DNA of 64,000 nucleotides from Dyella acidiphila. GTDB lineage: Bacteria > Pseudomonadota > Gammaproteobacteria > Xanthomonadales > Rhodanobacteraceae. Each line of letters begins with the position of its first letter. Position 1 is the first letter of the stretch. Made by a program: the position numbers and the translations under genes. The stretch lies in assembly GCF_014863405.1 (NCBI RefSeq), contig NZ_JACZZA010000007.1, forward strand, positions 173,349 to 237,348, written 5' to 3'. Below are positions 9,135-17,978 of this stretch, piece after piece. Below the pieces are notes generated by a model. The model was not told the DNA's origin, made no database searches, and saw only the letters and a list, made by a program, of their open reading frames with translations.

Positions 9135-10074
9135 GTCAGCCATCACCCCGCTTCGTGATGAAAACCTGCAACAGCATCTGCATGCCGCCATCGGCCAGGT
9201 CAACAAGGTGCTGCTCGGCAAGGCGCGCCAGGTCAAACTGGCCTTCACCTGCCTGATCGCAGGCGGCCATCTGCTGCTGGAGGATGTGCCCGGCGTCGGC
9301 AAGACCACGCTTGCGCATGCCCTGGCGGCCAGCTTCGCGCTGGATTTTCAGCGTGTGCAGTTCACCAGCGACCTGCTGCCGTCCGACATTATCGGGGTCA
9401 GCATGTATGAGCGCGAGACCGGTCAGTTCCGTTTCCATCCCGGCCCGGTGTTCGCCGGCCTGCTGCTGGCCGACGAAATCAACCGTGCCACGCCGAAAAC
9501 GCAGAGCGCCCTGCTTGAAGCGATGGCCGAACGGCAGGTCACCGTGGACGGTCAGACGCATACGCTGCCGGACCCTTTCTTCGTCGTGGCCACGCAAAAT
9601 CCGCTGGACCTGGCCGGTACGTTCCCGCTGCCGGATTCGCAGCTCGACCGCTTCATGCTGCGCGTGTCGCTCGACTATCCCGACGCCAGCGCCGAACGCG
9701 AACTGCTGATCGGCACCGACCGCCGCGACCTGCTCACCCGCCTCACCCCGCAACTGGATGCACCCGGCCTGAGCCTGCTGTATCGACAGACGCAGTCGAT
9801 CACCGCCAGCCCCGCGCTGCTGGATTATCTGCAGGCGCTGCTGGCCGCCAGTCGCCGCCATCCGGATATCCGCGTGGGCCTGTCGCCGCGTGCGGGGTTG
9901 TCGCTGCTTGCCGCGGCACGTGCCTGGGCGATGATCAGCGATCGTGGCCATGTGCTGCCGGAAGATATCCAGGCTTTGTTCGTGCCGCTTGCCGCACATC
10001 GATTGGTCGCCGCACGCGGCGCCAGCGGCGAGATGCTGGCGCGCACCTTGTTGAACGAAGTCGCAGTCGACTGA
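9133..10074 (+). CDS. MoxR-family AAA+ ATPase
   Basis: MoxR ATPases act as chaperone-like remodelling factors, usually together with VWA or DUF58 proteins. The 313 residues contain Walker A GVPGVGKTT (as DVPGVGKTTLAH), Walker B LLLADEINRATPK, sensor 1 ATQNP and arginine-finger region DRFMLR, then the C-terminal lid with SPRAGLSLL. The ATG at 9133 starts MSAITPLRDENL; an extended frame from 9049 is unlike the family. It is the first gene of a moxR-DUF58-transglutaminase operon. Its ATG shares bases with the ATG of the divergent glycosyltransferase. Confidence 0.92.
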   Translation: MSAITPLRDENLQQHLHAAIGQVNKVLLGKARQVKLAFTCLIAGGHLLLEDVPGVGKTTLAHALAASFALDFQRVQFTSDLLPSDIIGVSMYERETGQFRFHPGPVFAGLLLADEINRATPKTQSALLEAMAERQVTVDGQTHTLPDPFFVVATQNPLDLAGTFPLPDSQLDRFMLRVSLDYPDASAERELLIGTDRRDLLTRLTPQLDAPGLSLLYRQTQSITASPALLDYLQALLAASRRHPDIRVGLSPRAGLSLLAAARAWAMISDRGHVLPEDIQALFVPLAAHRLVAARGASGEMLARTLLNEVAVD

Positions 10075-10084
10075 CGCGCGCGCC

Positions 10085-11035
10085 TTGATCCGCGACCCGT
10101 TCCAGCGCTTGCAGCAGTGGGCGGAGCGCCGCCTGCCGGCGCTTACCCGCCACCGGCGCCTGGAAGAACTGCCGATCGAATTGCACCGGCGCCGCATCTA
10201 CATCGTGCCGACCGGCTTCGGCCTGGCCTTCACCGTGCTGCTGATGGTGATGATGGTGGGCAGCCTCAATTACTCCAACAACGCCGCCCTGCTGCTCACC
10301 TGCATGCTCGGCGCGGCCACCGCGATCAGCATGCTGGTGGCGTTCCGCACCCTCAACGGGTTGCGCGTGCGCGGCCTGCGTGCAGGACATGCCATCGCCG
10401 GTCAGCCGATCGATATCACCTTCGATTTCGAGGCAAGCAGACTGCGCCAGGCCGTGCGGCTGGATCTGGCCGAGCACACGCGCCCGTTCGACGTACAGGG
10501 ACGTGTGGACGTAATTCTCAGTCTGCCCACCGAACAGCGCGGCTGGCTGAGCCTGCCGCGGTTCCGCGTGTGGACCACCTGGCCGCTCGGCCTGTTCCGC
10601 GCCTGGAGCTGGATGCATCCAAATTACGCGGTGCTGGTGTGGCCGCGACCGGAGTTGTCCGGACCGTTCCCCACCCTGCCCGCGGCAGACCAGCGCCGCC
10701 AGCGTCTGCACCGCGGCGAAGATCTGGCCGCACTGCGCGACTATCGCAGCGGCGACTCCATGCGCCACATCGCCTGGAAAGCCAGCGCGCGTCACGAGTC
10801 CTTGCTGGTGAAGGACTACGAACAACCCGAAGCGCGACAGGAATGGCAATTGGATTGGCGTCTGCTGCACGGCCTGGATAACGAGTCGCGCATCTCCCGA
10901 CTCGCCCGCTGGCTGGGCGAAGCGCAAGCGCAAGGTCGTCAATGGAGTCTGTGGCTGCCCAATGAAGTGATCGAGCTGGGCAACGGCCATGCTCATTACG
11001 CGCGCTGCATGAGCGCACTGGCGCTGCTGCCATGA
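10085..11035 (+). CDS. DUF58 domain-containing membrane protein
   Basis: A DUF58 protein of 316 residues. The N-terminus has two adjacent hydrophobic segments (about residues 45-90), and the DUF58 core RLHRGEDLAALRDYRSGDSM followed by RHIAWKASAR is clear (the signature GxxRxLxxYRxGD..RxIxWkasAR). The family is related to VWA domains and is nearly always encoded with MoxR. The start is a TTG at 10085, the first plausible codon, ten bases after moxR. It overlaps the next gene by ATGA, indicating tight coupling. A role with MoxR in envelope assembly or stress is inference. Confidence 0.9.
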   Translation: MIRDPFQRLQQWAERRLPALTRHRRLEELPIELHRRRIYIVPTGFGLAFTVLLMVMMVGSLNYSNNAALLLTCMLGAATAISMLVAFRTLNGLRVRGLRAGHAIAGQPIDITFDFEASRLRQAVRLDLAEHTRPFDVQGRVDVILSLPTEQRGWLSLPRFRVWTTWPLGLFRAWSWMHPNYAVLVWPRPELSGPFPTLPAADQRRQRLHRGEDLAALRDYRSGDSMRHIAWKASARHESLLVKDYEQPEARQEWQLDWRLLHGLDNESRISRLARWLGEAQAQGRQWSLWLPNEVIELGNGHAHYARCMSALALLP

Positions 11036-13008
11036 CGCTCGCGCTATTTGGCCGGCGTCCGCGCGTGCATGAGTTCCTGGGCGAGCGCAGCTTCGATCTG
11101 CTGTGCCTGACCACCGCCTTCGTGCTGGCCGTGCACGCCACTCATTTGCCGCCCTGGCTGAGTGCCGTGCTCGGCGTGGCGCTGGCCGTGCGCTGGTGGC
11201 AGCACAAGCATCGTCCGGGCCGTGTACCCGGCTGGCTGAAGCTGCCGGCGCTGGTGCTGCTGGTCGCCACGGTCATACTTCATTACGGCAACGTGTTCGG
11301 CCGTGAACCGGGCTCGGCGCTGGCCGCCGGCCTGCTTGTCCTGAAGCTGACGGAAAGCGACACGCCGCGCGATGCACGCGTGGCCGCGGCCTTTGCCTGT
11401 TTCCTGCTGATGGCGGCGCTGCTGTTCGGCCAGGATCTGCTGGCCAGCCTGATCGTTGCGCTCGGCCTGCTGCCGGCGCTGAGCACCTGGCGCTCGCTCG
11501 AACCCACGCAGATACCGGTCAGCCTGCCGCGCCAACTGCTTCCCGCGCTGTTGCTGCTGGGCACATCGTTGCCGCTGGCGCTGGCTGCCTTCGTGTTCCT
11601 GCCGCGGCTGAGTTCACCACTGTGGGGCACGTCCGATGCACAGGCGGCCGTGAGCGGTCTCAGCGACCAGATGTCGCCCAGCGACTTCACCGAGCTGTTG
11701 AACGATGACAGTCCGGCGATGCGCGTCAATTTCGAAGGTGCGCCGCCGGCCAAGGCACAACGCTACTTCCGTGCCTTCGTGTTGTGGAATTACGACGGCA
11801 AGGACTGGAAGCGGCTGGACAACTTCGACGATGCGCCCCTCGCCATCCAGGCGCATGACGCGATCGAATACCACATCAATCTCGAACCCACGCATCAGCG
11901 TGTGCTGCCCACCCTGGACATTCCGCTGCAAGCACCTGCGCAATCGCAAATGTATGCGGACGGCGAGGTCTTTGCGGACAAGCCGATCAACGATGCCCTG
12001 AACTACACGGTGCGCTCCACCCTGCACTACCAGCTGCAGGCCACGCTGGATCCGGCGACGCGCCTGCTGGCGCTGCGCCTTCCCGCCGATTTCGATCCGC
12101 GCACGCATGCGCTCGCCGAACAATGGCGGCAGCGCTTCGGGCGCAACAACGGCGCCATCATCCAGGCCGCGCTGCAGATGTTCCACAACGACGGATTCGG
12201 CTACACACTGGGTCCGCCGCCGCTGGGGCATGATGCGATCGACGATTTCCTGTTCAACACGCGCGAAGGTTTTTGCGAGCACTACGCATCTTCTTTCACC
12301 GTGCTGATGCGCGCCGCCGGCATCCCTGCCCGAGTCGTCACCGGTTATCAGGGCGGCTACTGGAACACCATGGGCCAGTATCTGCTGGTGCGCAATTCCG
12401 ACGCCCACGCCTGGAGCGAGGTGTGGCTGGACGGCCGCGGCTGGGTGCGCGTCGATCCGACCGCCGCCGTAAGCCCCCAACGCATCAATCTCGGTGCGCA
12501 GGCATCGGGCGGTAACGAGCTGCTGCCCTGGTACGAATCAGGAGTGTTGGAATCGCTGCGCAACCGCTGGGATATCGTCAACCGATGGTGGAACCAAGGC
12601 GTTATCGGTTTTGACGCATTGCGCCAGCGCGGAATGCTGACCCCGTTCGGCATTCGCGATGTTGACACCGGCATGCTGGAAAGGCTGCTGGCGGTCAGCA
12701 TGGCGGTGTTCGGTGCCGCCGGCCTGGCATGGGCCTTGTGGCGCCGGCCGGAGGGCGATCCGGCGCTGGCGGCCATGCGCGCGCTGGAGCGCAAGCTGGC
12801 CCGCGCGGGTGTTGCCCGCGGACGCAGCGAAGGGCCGCAACACTACCTTCGCCGCGCCATCCGCGCGATACCCGGGCAGCGCAGCGAACTGGACTATTTG
12901 ATGAGGTGCTATATCGAGCTGCGTTACGCCAATGTCGAACCTCCCCCTGAATCCCTGCGTGCGTTTAGACGGGCCGTGCGGAATTTCCAACCGCACAACG
13001 TGGTCTAA
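11032..13008 (+). CDS. Transglutaminase-like membrane protein (DUF3488/TgpA type)
   Basis: TgpA-like protein of 658 residues: an N-terminal set of transmembrane segments (DUF3488, about residues 1-190), a periplasmic transglutaminase-like domain and a C-terminal membrane segment (about residues 545-565) followed by DUF4129. The papain-like triad is visible: Cys in REGFCEHYASSF, His in NSDAHAWSEVW and Asp in WVRVDPTAAV. The P. aeruginosa homologue TgpA is essential, but its substrate is unknown. The gene is the last of the moxR-DUF58-tgpA operon, starting with an ATGA overlap. Confidence 0.93.
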   Translation: MTLALFGRRPRVHEFLGERSFDLLCLTTAFVLAVHATHLPPWLSAVLGVALAVRWWQHKHRPGRVPGWLKLPALVLLVATVILHYGNVFGREPGSALAAGLLVLKLTESDTPRDARVAAAFACFLLMAALLFGQDLLASLIVALGLLPALSTWRSLEPTQIPVSLPRQLLPALLLLGTSLPLALAAFVFLPRLSSPLWGTSDAQAAVSGLSDQMSPSDFTELLNDDSPAMRVNFEGAPPAKAQRYFRAFVLWNYDGKDWKRLDNFDDAPLAIQAHDAIEYHINLEPTHQRVLPTLDIPLQAPAQSQMYADGEVFADKPINDALNYTVRSTLHYQLQATLDPATRLLALRLPADFDPRTHALAEQWRQRFGRNNGAIIQAALQMFHNDGFGYTLGPPPLGHDAIDDFLFNTREGFCEHYASSFTVLMRAAGIPARVVTGYQGGYWNTMGQYLLVRNSDAHAWSEVWLDGRGWVRVDPTAAVSPQRINLGAQASGGNELLPWYESGVLESLRNRWDIVNRWWNQGVIGFDALRQRGMLTPFGIRDVDTGMLERLLAVSMAVFGAAGLAWALWRRPEGDPALAAMRALERKLARAGVARGRSEGPQHYLRRAIRAIPGQRSELDYLMRCYIELRYANVEPPPESLRAFRRAVRNFQPHNVV

Positions 13009-13058
13009 ACCGAGCGCGACGATGTAGCATGCAACCGCCCACGATGGAGAAAAACACC

Positions 13059-13640
13059 ATGTCTCCCCTGTACCGAATTCTCAGCCTCGCAGCCGTCTGC
13101 ACCCTGATGGCCGCCTGCGCCACTGTGCCGCAGCCGCTGCAAGGCAATTTCGCCAACGTCAATTCGTTGAGTGCGCAACAGAGTCCCGCCAACGGCACGC
13201 AAGTGCGCTGGGGCGGCGACATCATCAGCACCGAGCCCGGCCAGCAGTCGACCTGCTTCTACGTGCTGGGCCGTCCGCTCGATAGCGAAGCCCGTCCGGT
13301 ACGCGACAACAACAACAGCCAGGGCCGCTTCGTCGCCTGCCGCACCGGCTTCTACGATCCTGAAGTGTTCAAGCCCGGTCGCGAGATCACCGTCACCGGC
13401 ACCATCCAGGGCACCATGACGCGCAAGGTCGGCGATTACGACTACGCCTATCCGCGCGTGGAAGCGAACGTGGTCTACCTGTGGCCGAAGCGCCAAGTGA
13501 TGGCCGGCTATCCCTACGGTCCGGGCTGGTACGACCCGTTCTGGGGTCCGTACTGGGGTCCCGGTTGGGGCTGGGGCGGCGGCTGGGGCTGGGGTGGCGG
13601 CTGGTATGCACCGCCGGTCATCGTGGTCCGCCATCGCTGA
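13059..13640 (+). CDS. Slp-family outer-membrane lipoprotein with a Gly/Trp/Tyr-rich tail
   Basis: Slp proteins are starvation- or acid-induced outer-membrane lipoproteins. The 193 residues begin with a type II signal ending LMAACATVP, where the Cys is the lipidation site (Met rather than Leu at -3). The Slp core includes VRWGGDIIS and the TFCYVLGRPLD-like strand. The tail after about residue 160 is unusually rich in Gly, Trp, Tyr and Pro. The ATG at 13059 is chosen because GGAG lies nine bases before it; two upstream ATGs lack a ribosome-binding site. A bidirectional terminator follows. Confidence 0.85.
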   Translation: MSPLYRILSLAAVCTLMAACATVPQPLQGNFANVNSLSAQQSPANGTQVRWGGDIISTEPGQQSTCFYVLGRPLDSEARPVRDNNNSQGRFVACRTGFYDPEVFKPGREITVTGTIQGTMTRKVGDYDYAYPRVEANVVYLWPKRQVMAGYPYGPGWYDPFWGPYWGPGWGWGGGWGWGGGWYAPPVIVVRHR

Positions 13641-13657
13641 TCGTTCCGATCGCTCAA

Positions 13658-13690
13658 CAAAAAACGCCGGCACATGCCGGCGTTTTTTTG
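13658..13690. terminator. Bidirectional terminator between slp and hit
   Basis: A stem CGCCGGC/GCCGGCG with a four-base loop is flanked by an A-run on the left and a T-run on the right. It can end transcription from both convergent genes. Confidence 0.88.
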
Positions 13691-13712
13691 TGCGCCATTC
13701 AACGTCGGCCGA

Positions 13713-14057
13713 TCAGCCCGGCGGCCAGGTCATGCGCCGGCCAGCCAGCAAGTGCACGTGCAGATGGAACACCGTCTGCCCGCCGTGCTCGTTGCAATTG
13801 ATCACGGTGCGATAGCCGTCTTTCTCGAAGCCGTGCTGCTTGGCGTAGCTGGCCGCAGCCAGCAGCAGTTTGCCGAGCAGCTCGGCGTCGGCGGGGCCGG
13901 CATCGTTCAAGGTGGCGATGGCGTGCTTGGGCACGAACAGCACATGTACCGGCGCCTGCGGATTGAGATCGCGGAAGGCCAGCACGTCATCGTCTTCGTA
14001 GACGATGTCGGCAGGAATTTCGCGGCGGACGATTTTGCCGAAAATGGTGTCGGCCAT
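13713..14057 (-). CDS. HIT family protein (HINT-like purine nucleoside phosphoramidase)
   Basis: Histidine-triad hydrolase of 114 residues, the size of HINT/HinT proteins, which cleave adenosine 5'-phosphoramidates. The C-terminus has the triad HLHVHLLAGRRM, and the N-terminus MADTIFGKIVRREIPADIVYEDDDV (shortened here to its start MADTIFGKIVRREIP) is the standard HINT opening. It is soluble, cytoplasmic and probably a dimer. It is the last gene of the dnaX-ybaB-recR-hit direction, 18 bases after recR. It faces slp across a terminator. Confidence 0.95.
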   Translation of the reverse strand: MADTIFGKIVRREIPADIVYEDDDVLAFRDLNPQAPVHVLFVPKHAIATLNDAGPADAELLGKLLLAAASYAKQHGFEKDGYRTVINCNEHGGQTVFHLHVHLLAGRRMTWPPG

Positions 14058-14075
14058 ACGTATCTCCCTAGCGGT

Positions 14076-14675
14076 TTATTCCACGGACTGCCGGCTGCCG
14101 AAAGCATGCGCCAGCGTGCCACGATCCACGTATTCCAGTTCGCCGCCCAGCGGCACGCCGTGCGCCAGCCGGGTCGGACGAATGCCGGCGGCGCGCGCCA
14201 GCTGCGCAAGATAGTGTGCGGTCGCCTCGCCTTCCACGGTGGGATTGGTGGCCAGGATCAGCTCTTCCACGTCGCCTTCGCCCAGCCGCTCGCTCAGCAA
14301 ACCAAGCCCCAGCTCCTCCGGCCCCAGGCCATCCAGCGGCGAGAGCCGGCCCATCAGCACGAAGTATTGCCCGCGATAGCCGGTGGCCTGTTCGATGGCC
14401 GCCAGATCGGTCGGCGATTCCACCACACACAGCACATGGCGATCGCGGCTGCTGCTGGCGCAGATCGAACACAGCGGCGTCTCGCTGAAATTGCGGCAGC
14501 GCGCGCAGTGGCCGATGTTCTGCATGGCTTGCTGCAGCACTGCAGCCAACTTGAGGCCACGCTCGCGTTCGCGTTCCAGCAAATGGAAGGCCATGCGCTG
14601 CGCACTCTTGCCGCCCACGCCGGGCAGGCAGCGCAGGGCCTCGATAAGTTCGCTGAGAAGAGGAGAGCTGCTCAT
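14076..14675 (-). CDS. recR: Recombination mediator protein RecR
   Basis: RecR works with RecO (and RecF) to load RecA at single-stranded gaps. The 199 residues have the N-terminal helix-hairpin-helix [19 protein letters not shown], a four-Cys zinc finger ([16 protein letters not shown] at about 57-72) and a Toprim domain starting [13 protein letters not shown], then the C-terminal Walker-B-like segment. Length and order match the family. It is the third gene of dnaX-ybaB-recR, a conserved cluster. Confidence 0.97.
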   Translation of the reverse strand: MSSSPLLSELIEALRCLPGVGGKSAQRMAFHLLERERERGLKLAAVLQQAMQNIGHCARCRNFSETPLCSICASSSRDRHVLCVVESPTDLAAIEQATGYRGQYFVLMGRLSPLDGLGPEELGLGLLSERLGEGDVEELILATNPTVEGEATAHYLAQLARAAGIRPTRLAHGVPLGGELEYVDRGTLAHAFGSRQSVE

Positions 14676-14724
14676 AAGCCTTTACTCCCCTGTTCCGATC
14701 GGAGCGGGGAACACGGGGAGGAAA

Positions 14725-15048
14725 TCAGAACGGCATCTTGAAGCCGGGCGGCAGATTCATGCCGGAGGTGACGCCGCCCAGCTTGTTCTTGCTCGCCTCG
14801 GCCACCTTGTTCACCGCGTCGTTGATCGCCGCGGCGACCAGGTCTTCGGCCATTTCCGGATCGTCCGCAAACAGCTTGCGATCGATCTGCACGCGACGCA
14901 CTTCATGCGCGCCCGACATCACGACACTGACCAGGCCGCCACCGGAGGTACCGGTCACTTCAAGCTTGGCGATCTCTTCCTGCGCGCGCTTCATGTCTTC
15001 CTGCATGCGCTGCGCCTGCTGCATCAGCTGGCCAAGTTGTCCTCTCAT
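14725..15048 (-). CDS. ybaB: YbaB/EbfC nucleoid-associated protein
   Basis: Small DNA-binding protein of the YbaB/EbfC family, a dimeric tweezer-like nucleoid protein. The 107 residues begin [21 protein letters not shown], a typical amphipathic helix, then [26 protein letters not shown] and a C-terminal [11 protein letters not shown]. It lies between dnaX and recR, where the family is nearly always found. No signal or membrane segment is present. Confidence 0.95.
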   Translation of the reverse strand: MRGQLGQLMQQAQRMQEDMKRAQEEIAKLEVTGTSGGGLVSVVMSGAHEVRRVQIDRKLFADDPEMAEDLVAAAINDAVNKVAEASKNKLGGVTSGMNLPPGFKMPF

Positions 15049-15067
15049 AACTGTGTGCTCCGGAATA

Positions 15068-16735
15068 TCAGGATTCGAATGGTTTGATCGATTGCGGCAC
15101 CACGCGTGCGCCGAATTCGCGCTTCAGCGCCTGCACCAGCGGATCGCCCTCGATCGAGGCTTCAGCCGCCGACTGCGCCTCGCCGCGCGCTACCGCGGCA
15201 CGTGCCGCCGGAGTATGCGTGGCGCCATGGCTGTCGCTGATGAAACGCAGCTTGATCGGCTGGCCCATGACGTCGCTGATGCGATCGGCAATCTGGCCCA
15301 CGATCGGTTCCACCGCCAGGTGCATATAGGTCGGCTGCAAAGCCAGGATCAGCGTGTTGCCGTCTCTGCCCTGCAAGGCGGAATTCTGTGCCAGCTGGCC
15401 GAGCGGACCGCGCAGGTCGGCGCGCTGGATCAGGCCTTCCCAATCGGGCAGGCCGCCATTGTCCACCATGCGTTGAACGGGCGCTGCGGCAACGGCGGCT
15501 TCCCGCGTCGGCTGGGGATGAGGCGCTGCCGCTGGCGGCGCAGCCGGGCGTGCCGGCGGCTGGGTGCTGGGCACAGGCGCCGGTGCACGTGGCGGAGCCG
15601 CGGGCGTGGATCGCTGGCCGCCTGTGGCCGTGGCTGGTGCGGCATCGTCGCCAGGACGGAACGCCAGCATGCGCAGCATGGCCATCTCGAAGCCGGTGCG
15701 CGTATCCGGCGCCAGCGCCAGATCGCGGCGCCCGGTGGTGGCGATCTGGTAGTAAAGCTGCACGTCCTCGGGCGTCAGGCGTTCGGCCAGGGCGCCGAGC
15801 GCGGTGTCGCCGCCTTCATTGGCATCCGGCCGGTAGCCCGGCACCAGCTGGGTCAGCTGGATGCGATGCAACGCTGCCGCCAGATCGTCCAGCACGCTGC
15901 CGAAATCCGGCGAGAACGAAGCAATTCGTGCGCACTCGGCCATCAGCGCCGCGCCGTCGCCGGCCGCCAGCGCATCGAGCAGGCCCAGCACCTGGCCGCG
16001 CTCGACACTGCCCAGCATCGCGCGCACATCGTCGGCCTTCAGCGAACCGCCGCCGTAGGCGATGGCCTGGTCCAGCAAGGACAGGCCATCGCGCAGCGAA
16101 CCGTCGGCGGCACGCGCCAATTCGCTGATCGCCGCCTCTTCGTACTCGATATGTTCGGCACCCAGGATGTGATGCATCTGGCCGGAGATCTGGTCGGGCA
16201 GCAGGCGCTTCAGATTGAAGCGCAGGCAGCGCGACAGCACCGTCACCGGCAGCTTCTGCGGATCGGTGGTGGCAAGCAGGAATTTCACGTGCGGCGGCGG
16301 TTCTTCCAGCGTCTTCAGCAAGGCGTTGAACGCCGGCTTGGACAGCATGTGAACTTCGTCCACCAGATAGACCTTGAAGCGGCCGCGCGCCGGTGCGTAC
16401 TGCGCGTTTTCGATCACCTCGCGCACATCGTCCACGCCGGTGTTGCTGGCGGCGTCGATTTCCAGCAGGTCGACGAAGCGGCCCGCATCGACCGCCGTGC
16501 AGACCGCGCATTCACCGCAGGGATCGGCCGATTCGCCGCGCTCGCAATTGAGCGATTTGGCGAAGATGCGCGCGATGGTGGTCTTGCCGACGCCGCGCGT
16601 ACCGGTGAACAGGTACGCGTGATGCATGCGCCCGCTGTCCAGGGCGTTGGTCAGGGCGCGTACGACGTGCTCCTGACCGACCAGTTCCGCGAACTTGCGG
16701 GGGCGCCATTTACGCGCGAGTACCTGATAAGACAT
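15068..16735 (-). CDS. dnaX: DNA polymerase III subunits gamma/tau
   Basis: Clamp-loader ATPase and polymerase organiser of the replisome. The 555 residues show Walker [13 protein letters not shown] (about 45-52), a zinc-binding set in [16 protein letters not shown] (about 64-79), DEVHML (Walker B) and the SRC motif in LSRCLRF. After residue about 370 comes a Pro/Ala-rich linker and a C-terminal tau-like domain. No slippery A-rich frameshift site was noticed in the linker, so separate gamma production is not evident. It starts the dnaX-ybaB-recR cluster, downstream of the SRP RNA. Confidence 0.96.
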   Translation of the reverse strand: MSYQVLARKWRPRKFAELVGQEHVVRALTNALDSGRMHHAYLFTGTRGVGKTTIARIFAKSLNCERGESADPCGECAVCTAVDAGRFVDLLEIDAASNTGVDDVREVIENAQYAPARGRFKVYLVDEVHMLSKPAFNALLKTLEEPPPHVKFLLATTDPQKLPVTVLSRCLRFNLKRLLPDQISGQMHHILGAEHIEYEEAAISELARAADGSLRDGLSLLDQAIAYGGGSLKADDVRAMLGSVERGQVLGLLDALAAGDGAALMAECARIASFSPDFGSVLDDLAAALHRIQLTQLVPGYRPDANEGGDTALGALAERLTPEDVQLYYQIATTGRRDLALAPDTRTGFEMAMLRMLAFRPGDDAAPATATGGQRSTPAAPPRAPAPVPSTQPPARPAAPPAAAPHPQPTREAAVAAAPVQRMVDNGGLPDWEGLIQRADLRGPLGQLAQNSALQGRDGNTLILALQPTYMHLAVEPIVGQIADRISDVMGQPIKLRFISDSHGATHTPAARAAVARGEAQSAAEASIEGDPLVQALKREFGARVVPQSIKPFES

Positions 16736-16827
16736 GCGTGGGAGTGCTCAGAGGCAGATGGGCCAGAACCCGATTGTGCCAAGTCGTTCAGGGCAAGTCA
16801 TGCAAGGCTGTCGCAAGCCGAAAAGGC

Positions 16828-16937
16828 GGCGGCCCCGCCAGCCACACCCCGGCACCCGAATCATCCGCTACCGTTGCTTCCTTCCGGACCTGGCGGGGTT
16901 TGCGAACTATCGTCGCGGGGGGACCGACGGGGCCACC
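16828..16937 (-). ncRNA. ffs: Signal recognition particle RNA (4.5S type)
   Basis: The minus strand contains GGTCCGGAAGGAAGCA, the nearly invariant apical loop and symmetric-loop sequence of bacterial 4.5S SRP RNA. The ends pair: 5' GGTGGCCCCG with 3' CGGGGCCGCC (one G-U), giving a hairpin of about 110 nt. TTTT follows the 3' end shortly after. The RNA binds Ffh to deliver membrane proteins co-translationally. Boundaries are set from the terminal helix and could shift by a few bases. It lies between tRNA-Ser and dnaX. Confidence 0.92.
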
Positions 16938-17040
16938 ATAGGGTGGGCATCGAAGCCCGGGATGGTTGCCGGCTCGATAACCGGTGTCCATCTCGCTGTT
17001 TTAATGCGCCAGGCTCCGTGCCGTCGCACTTTTCAATTAC

Positions 17041-17133
17041 TGGCGGAGAGAGAGGGATTCGAACCCTCGATACGGGGATAAGCCGTATACACACTTTCCA
17101 GGCGTGCTCCTTCAACCACTCGGACATCTCTCC
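17041..17133 (-). tRNA. tRNA-Ser (GGA)
   Basis: The minus strand folds as a class II tRNA: acceptor GGAGAGA/TCTCTCC, anticodon stem-loop CGCCTGGAAAGTG with anticodon GGA, a long variable arm (pairs around TACGG/CCGTA), a T-loop GGTTCGAATCC and an encoded CCA end. It closely resembles E. coli tRNA-Ser(GGA). The 93-nt length reflects the extended variable arm. It reads UCC and UCU codons. Confidence 0.96.
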
Positions 17134-17219
17134 GCACTGGGTAAACCCTTTCGCCGTCTTGGAGCCCGGCAAAGAATCGGAAGGATAACGGCTGGACCCA
17201 ATGCAGACAAGAGAGGGAT

Positions 17220-17978
17220 TCAGCCGGCGTCGGCGCGCGGCGGTGCCGGCGGCGTCAGCGCGATCCGCTCGCCGGTGGCGGCAATGCGGTAGCCGCGCGC
17301 GGCCAGCGCCGCGCCGTCGGCGGCACTGCCGTAGTGATAAAGCAGCAAGCGCTCGCGTAAAGCGGCCTCGTAGTCGCGCTCGATATCGTCGATGCCGGTA
17401 TGCGACGGATTGCCGTGCAGGCCGCAGTCGTGCGCGATCAGTGCCGGCGCCTCGGCGTAGTGCGCCAGCACTTCGGGAATCGGCCGCGTATCGCCGGTGA
17501 ACACGAAGCTGCCGTGCAGACCGATGCCGAACGAGGTATCCGGCCGGTGGTGGCGGGTGGCAAACACGTCGAACCACCAGCCCTCCAGCCAGAACCCGCG
17601 CGAACACGGCACCAGCCGGAACGCCTCCCAGTAGTTCACGCCGCCCTCGGCCAGCACGCCGGGATAATCGGCGATGCGTGCCTGCAGCCACGGCACCAGC
17701 GCTGCATGCGCAAACACGCGCGTGCGTCCGCGCAAGGCTTCGTTGAACCACAGGCGGGTAAACAGTCGTTCCATCCCACCCACATGGTCCATATGCGTGT
17801 GGGTGATGTAGATGTTCTGCGGCAGTTCGCCGTACGCGGCCAGATAGCGGTCGAGCGTATCGGGACCGCAGTCGATCAGCAGCAGCGGTTTGCCGTCGCG
17901 CTCCACCACCGCGGAAGAGGAACCGAGTTCGACCGCGTGCGCGGCGCCCGTGCCAAGAAAGTGCAGATGCCAAGTCAT
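17220..17978 (-). CDS. Metallo-beta-lactamase-fold hydrolase, RNase Z-like
   Basis: A 252-residue MBL-fold hydrolase. It has the zinc motif THTHMDHVGG (HxHxDH), a first strand HFLGTGAAHAVELGSSS as in RNase Z-like and PhnP-like enzymes, FTGDTRPIPEV (metal Asp) and IAHDCGLHGNPSHTG with a later His. The substrate is unknown. The start at 17978 overlaps the stop of the upstream Kdo kinase gene by ATGA, so the two are coupled; the longer frame to 18464 is out of register with the kinase gene and is a shadow. A direct lipopolysaccharide role is only suggested by context. Confidence 0.85.
   Translation of the reverse strand: MTWHLHFLGTGAAHAVELGSSSAVVERDGKPLLLIDCGPDTLDRYLAAYGELPQNIYITHTHMDHVGGMERLFTRLWFNEALRGRTRVFAHAALVPWLQARIADYPGVLAEGGVNYWEAFRLVPCSRGFWLEGWWFDVFATRHHRPDTSFGIGLHGSFVFTGDTRPIPEVLAHYAEAPALIAHDCGLHGNPSHTGIDDIERDYEAALRERLLLYHYGSAADGAALAARGYRIAATGERIALTPPAPPRADAG

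Noticed and set aside
15564..15620. Possible dnaX frameshift site for gamma subunit
   Set aside because: No A-rich slippery heptamer with stimulatory structure was seen in the linker.
14738..17188. 816-codon plus-strand ORF opposite dnaX
   Set aside because: It is antisense to intact dnaX, ybaB, ffs and tRNA-Ser and has no domain-like features. High GC makes long antisense ORFs common.
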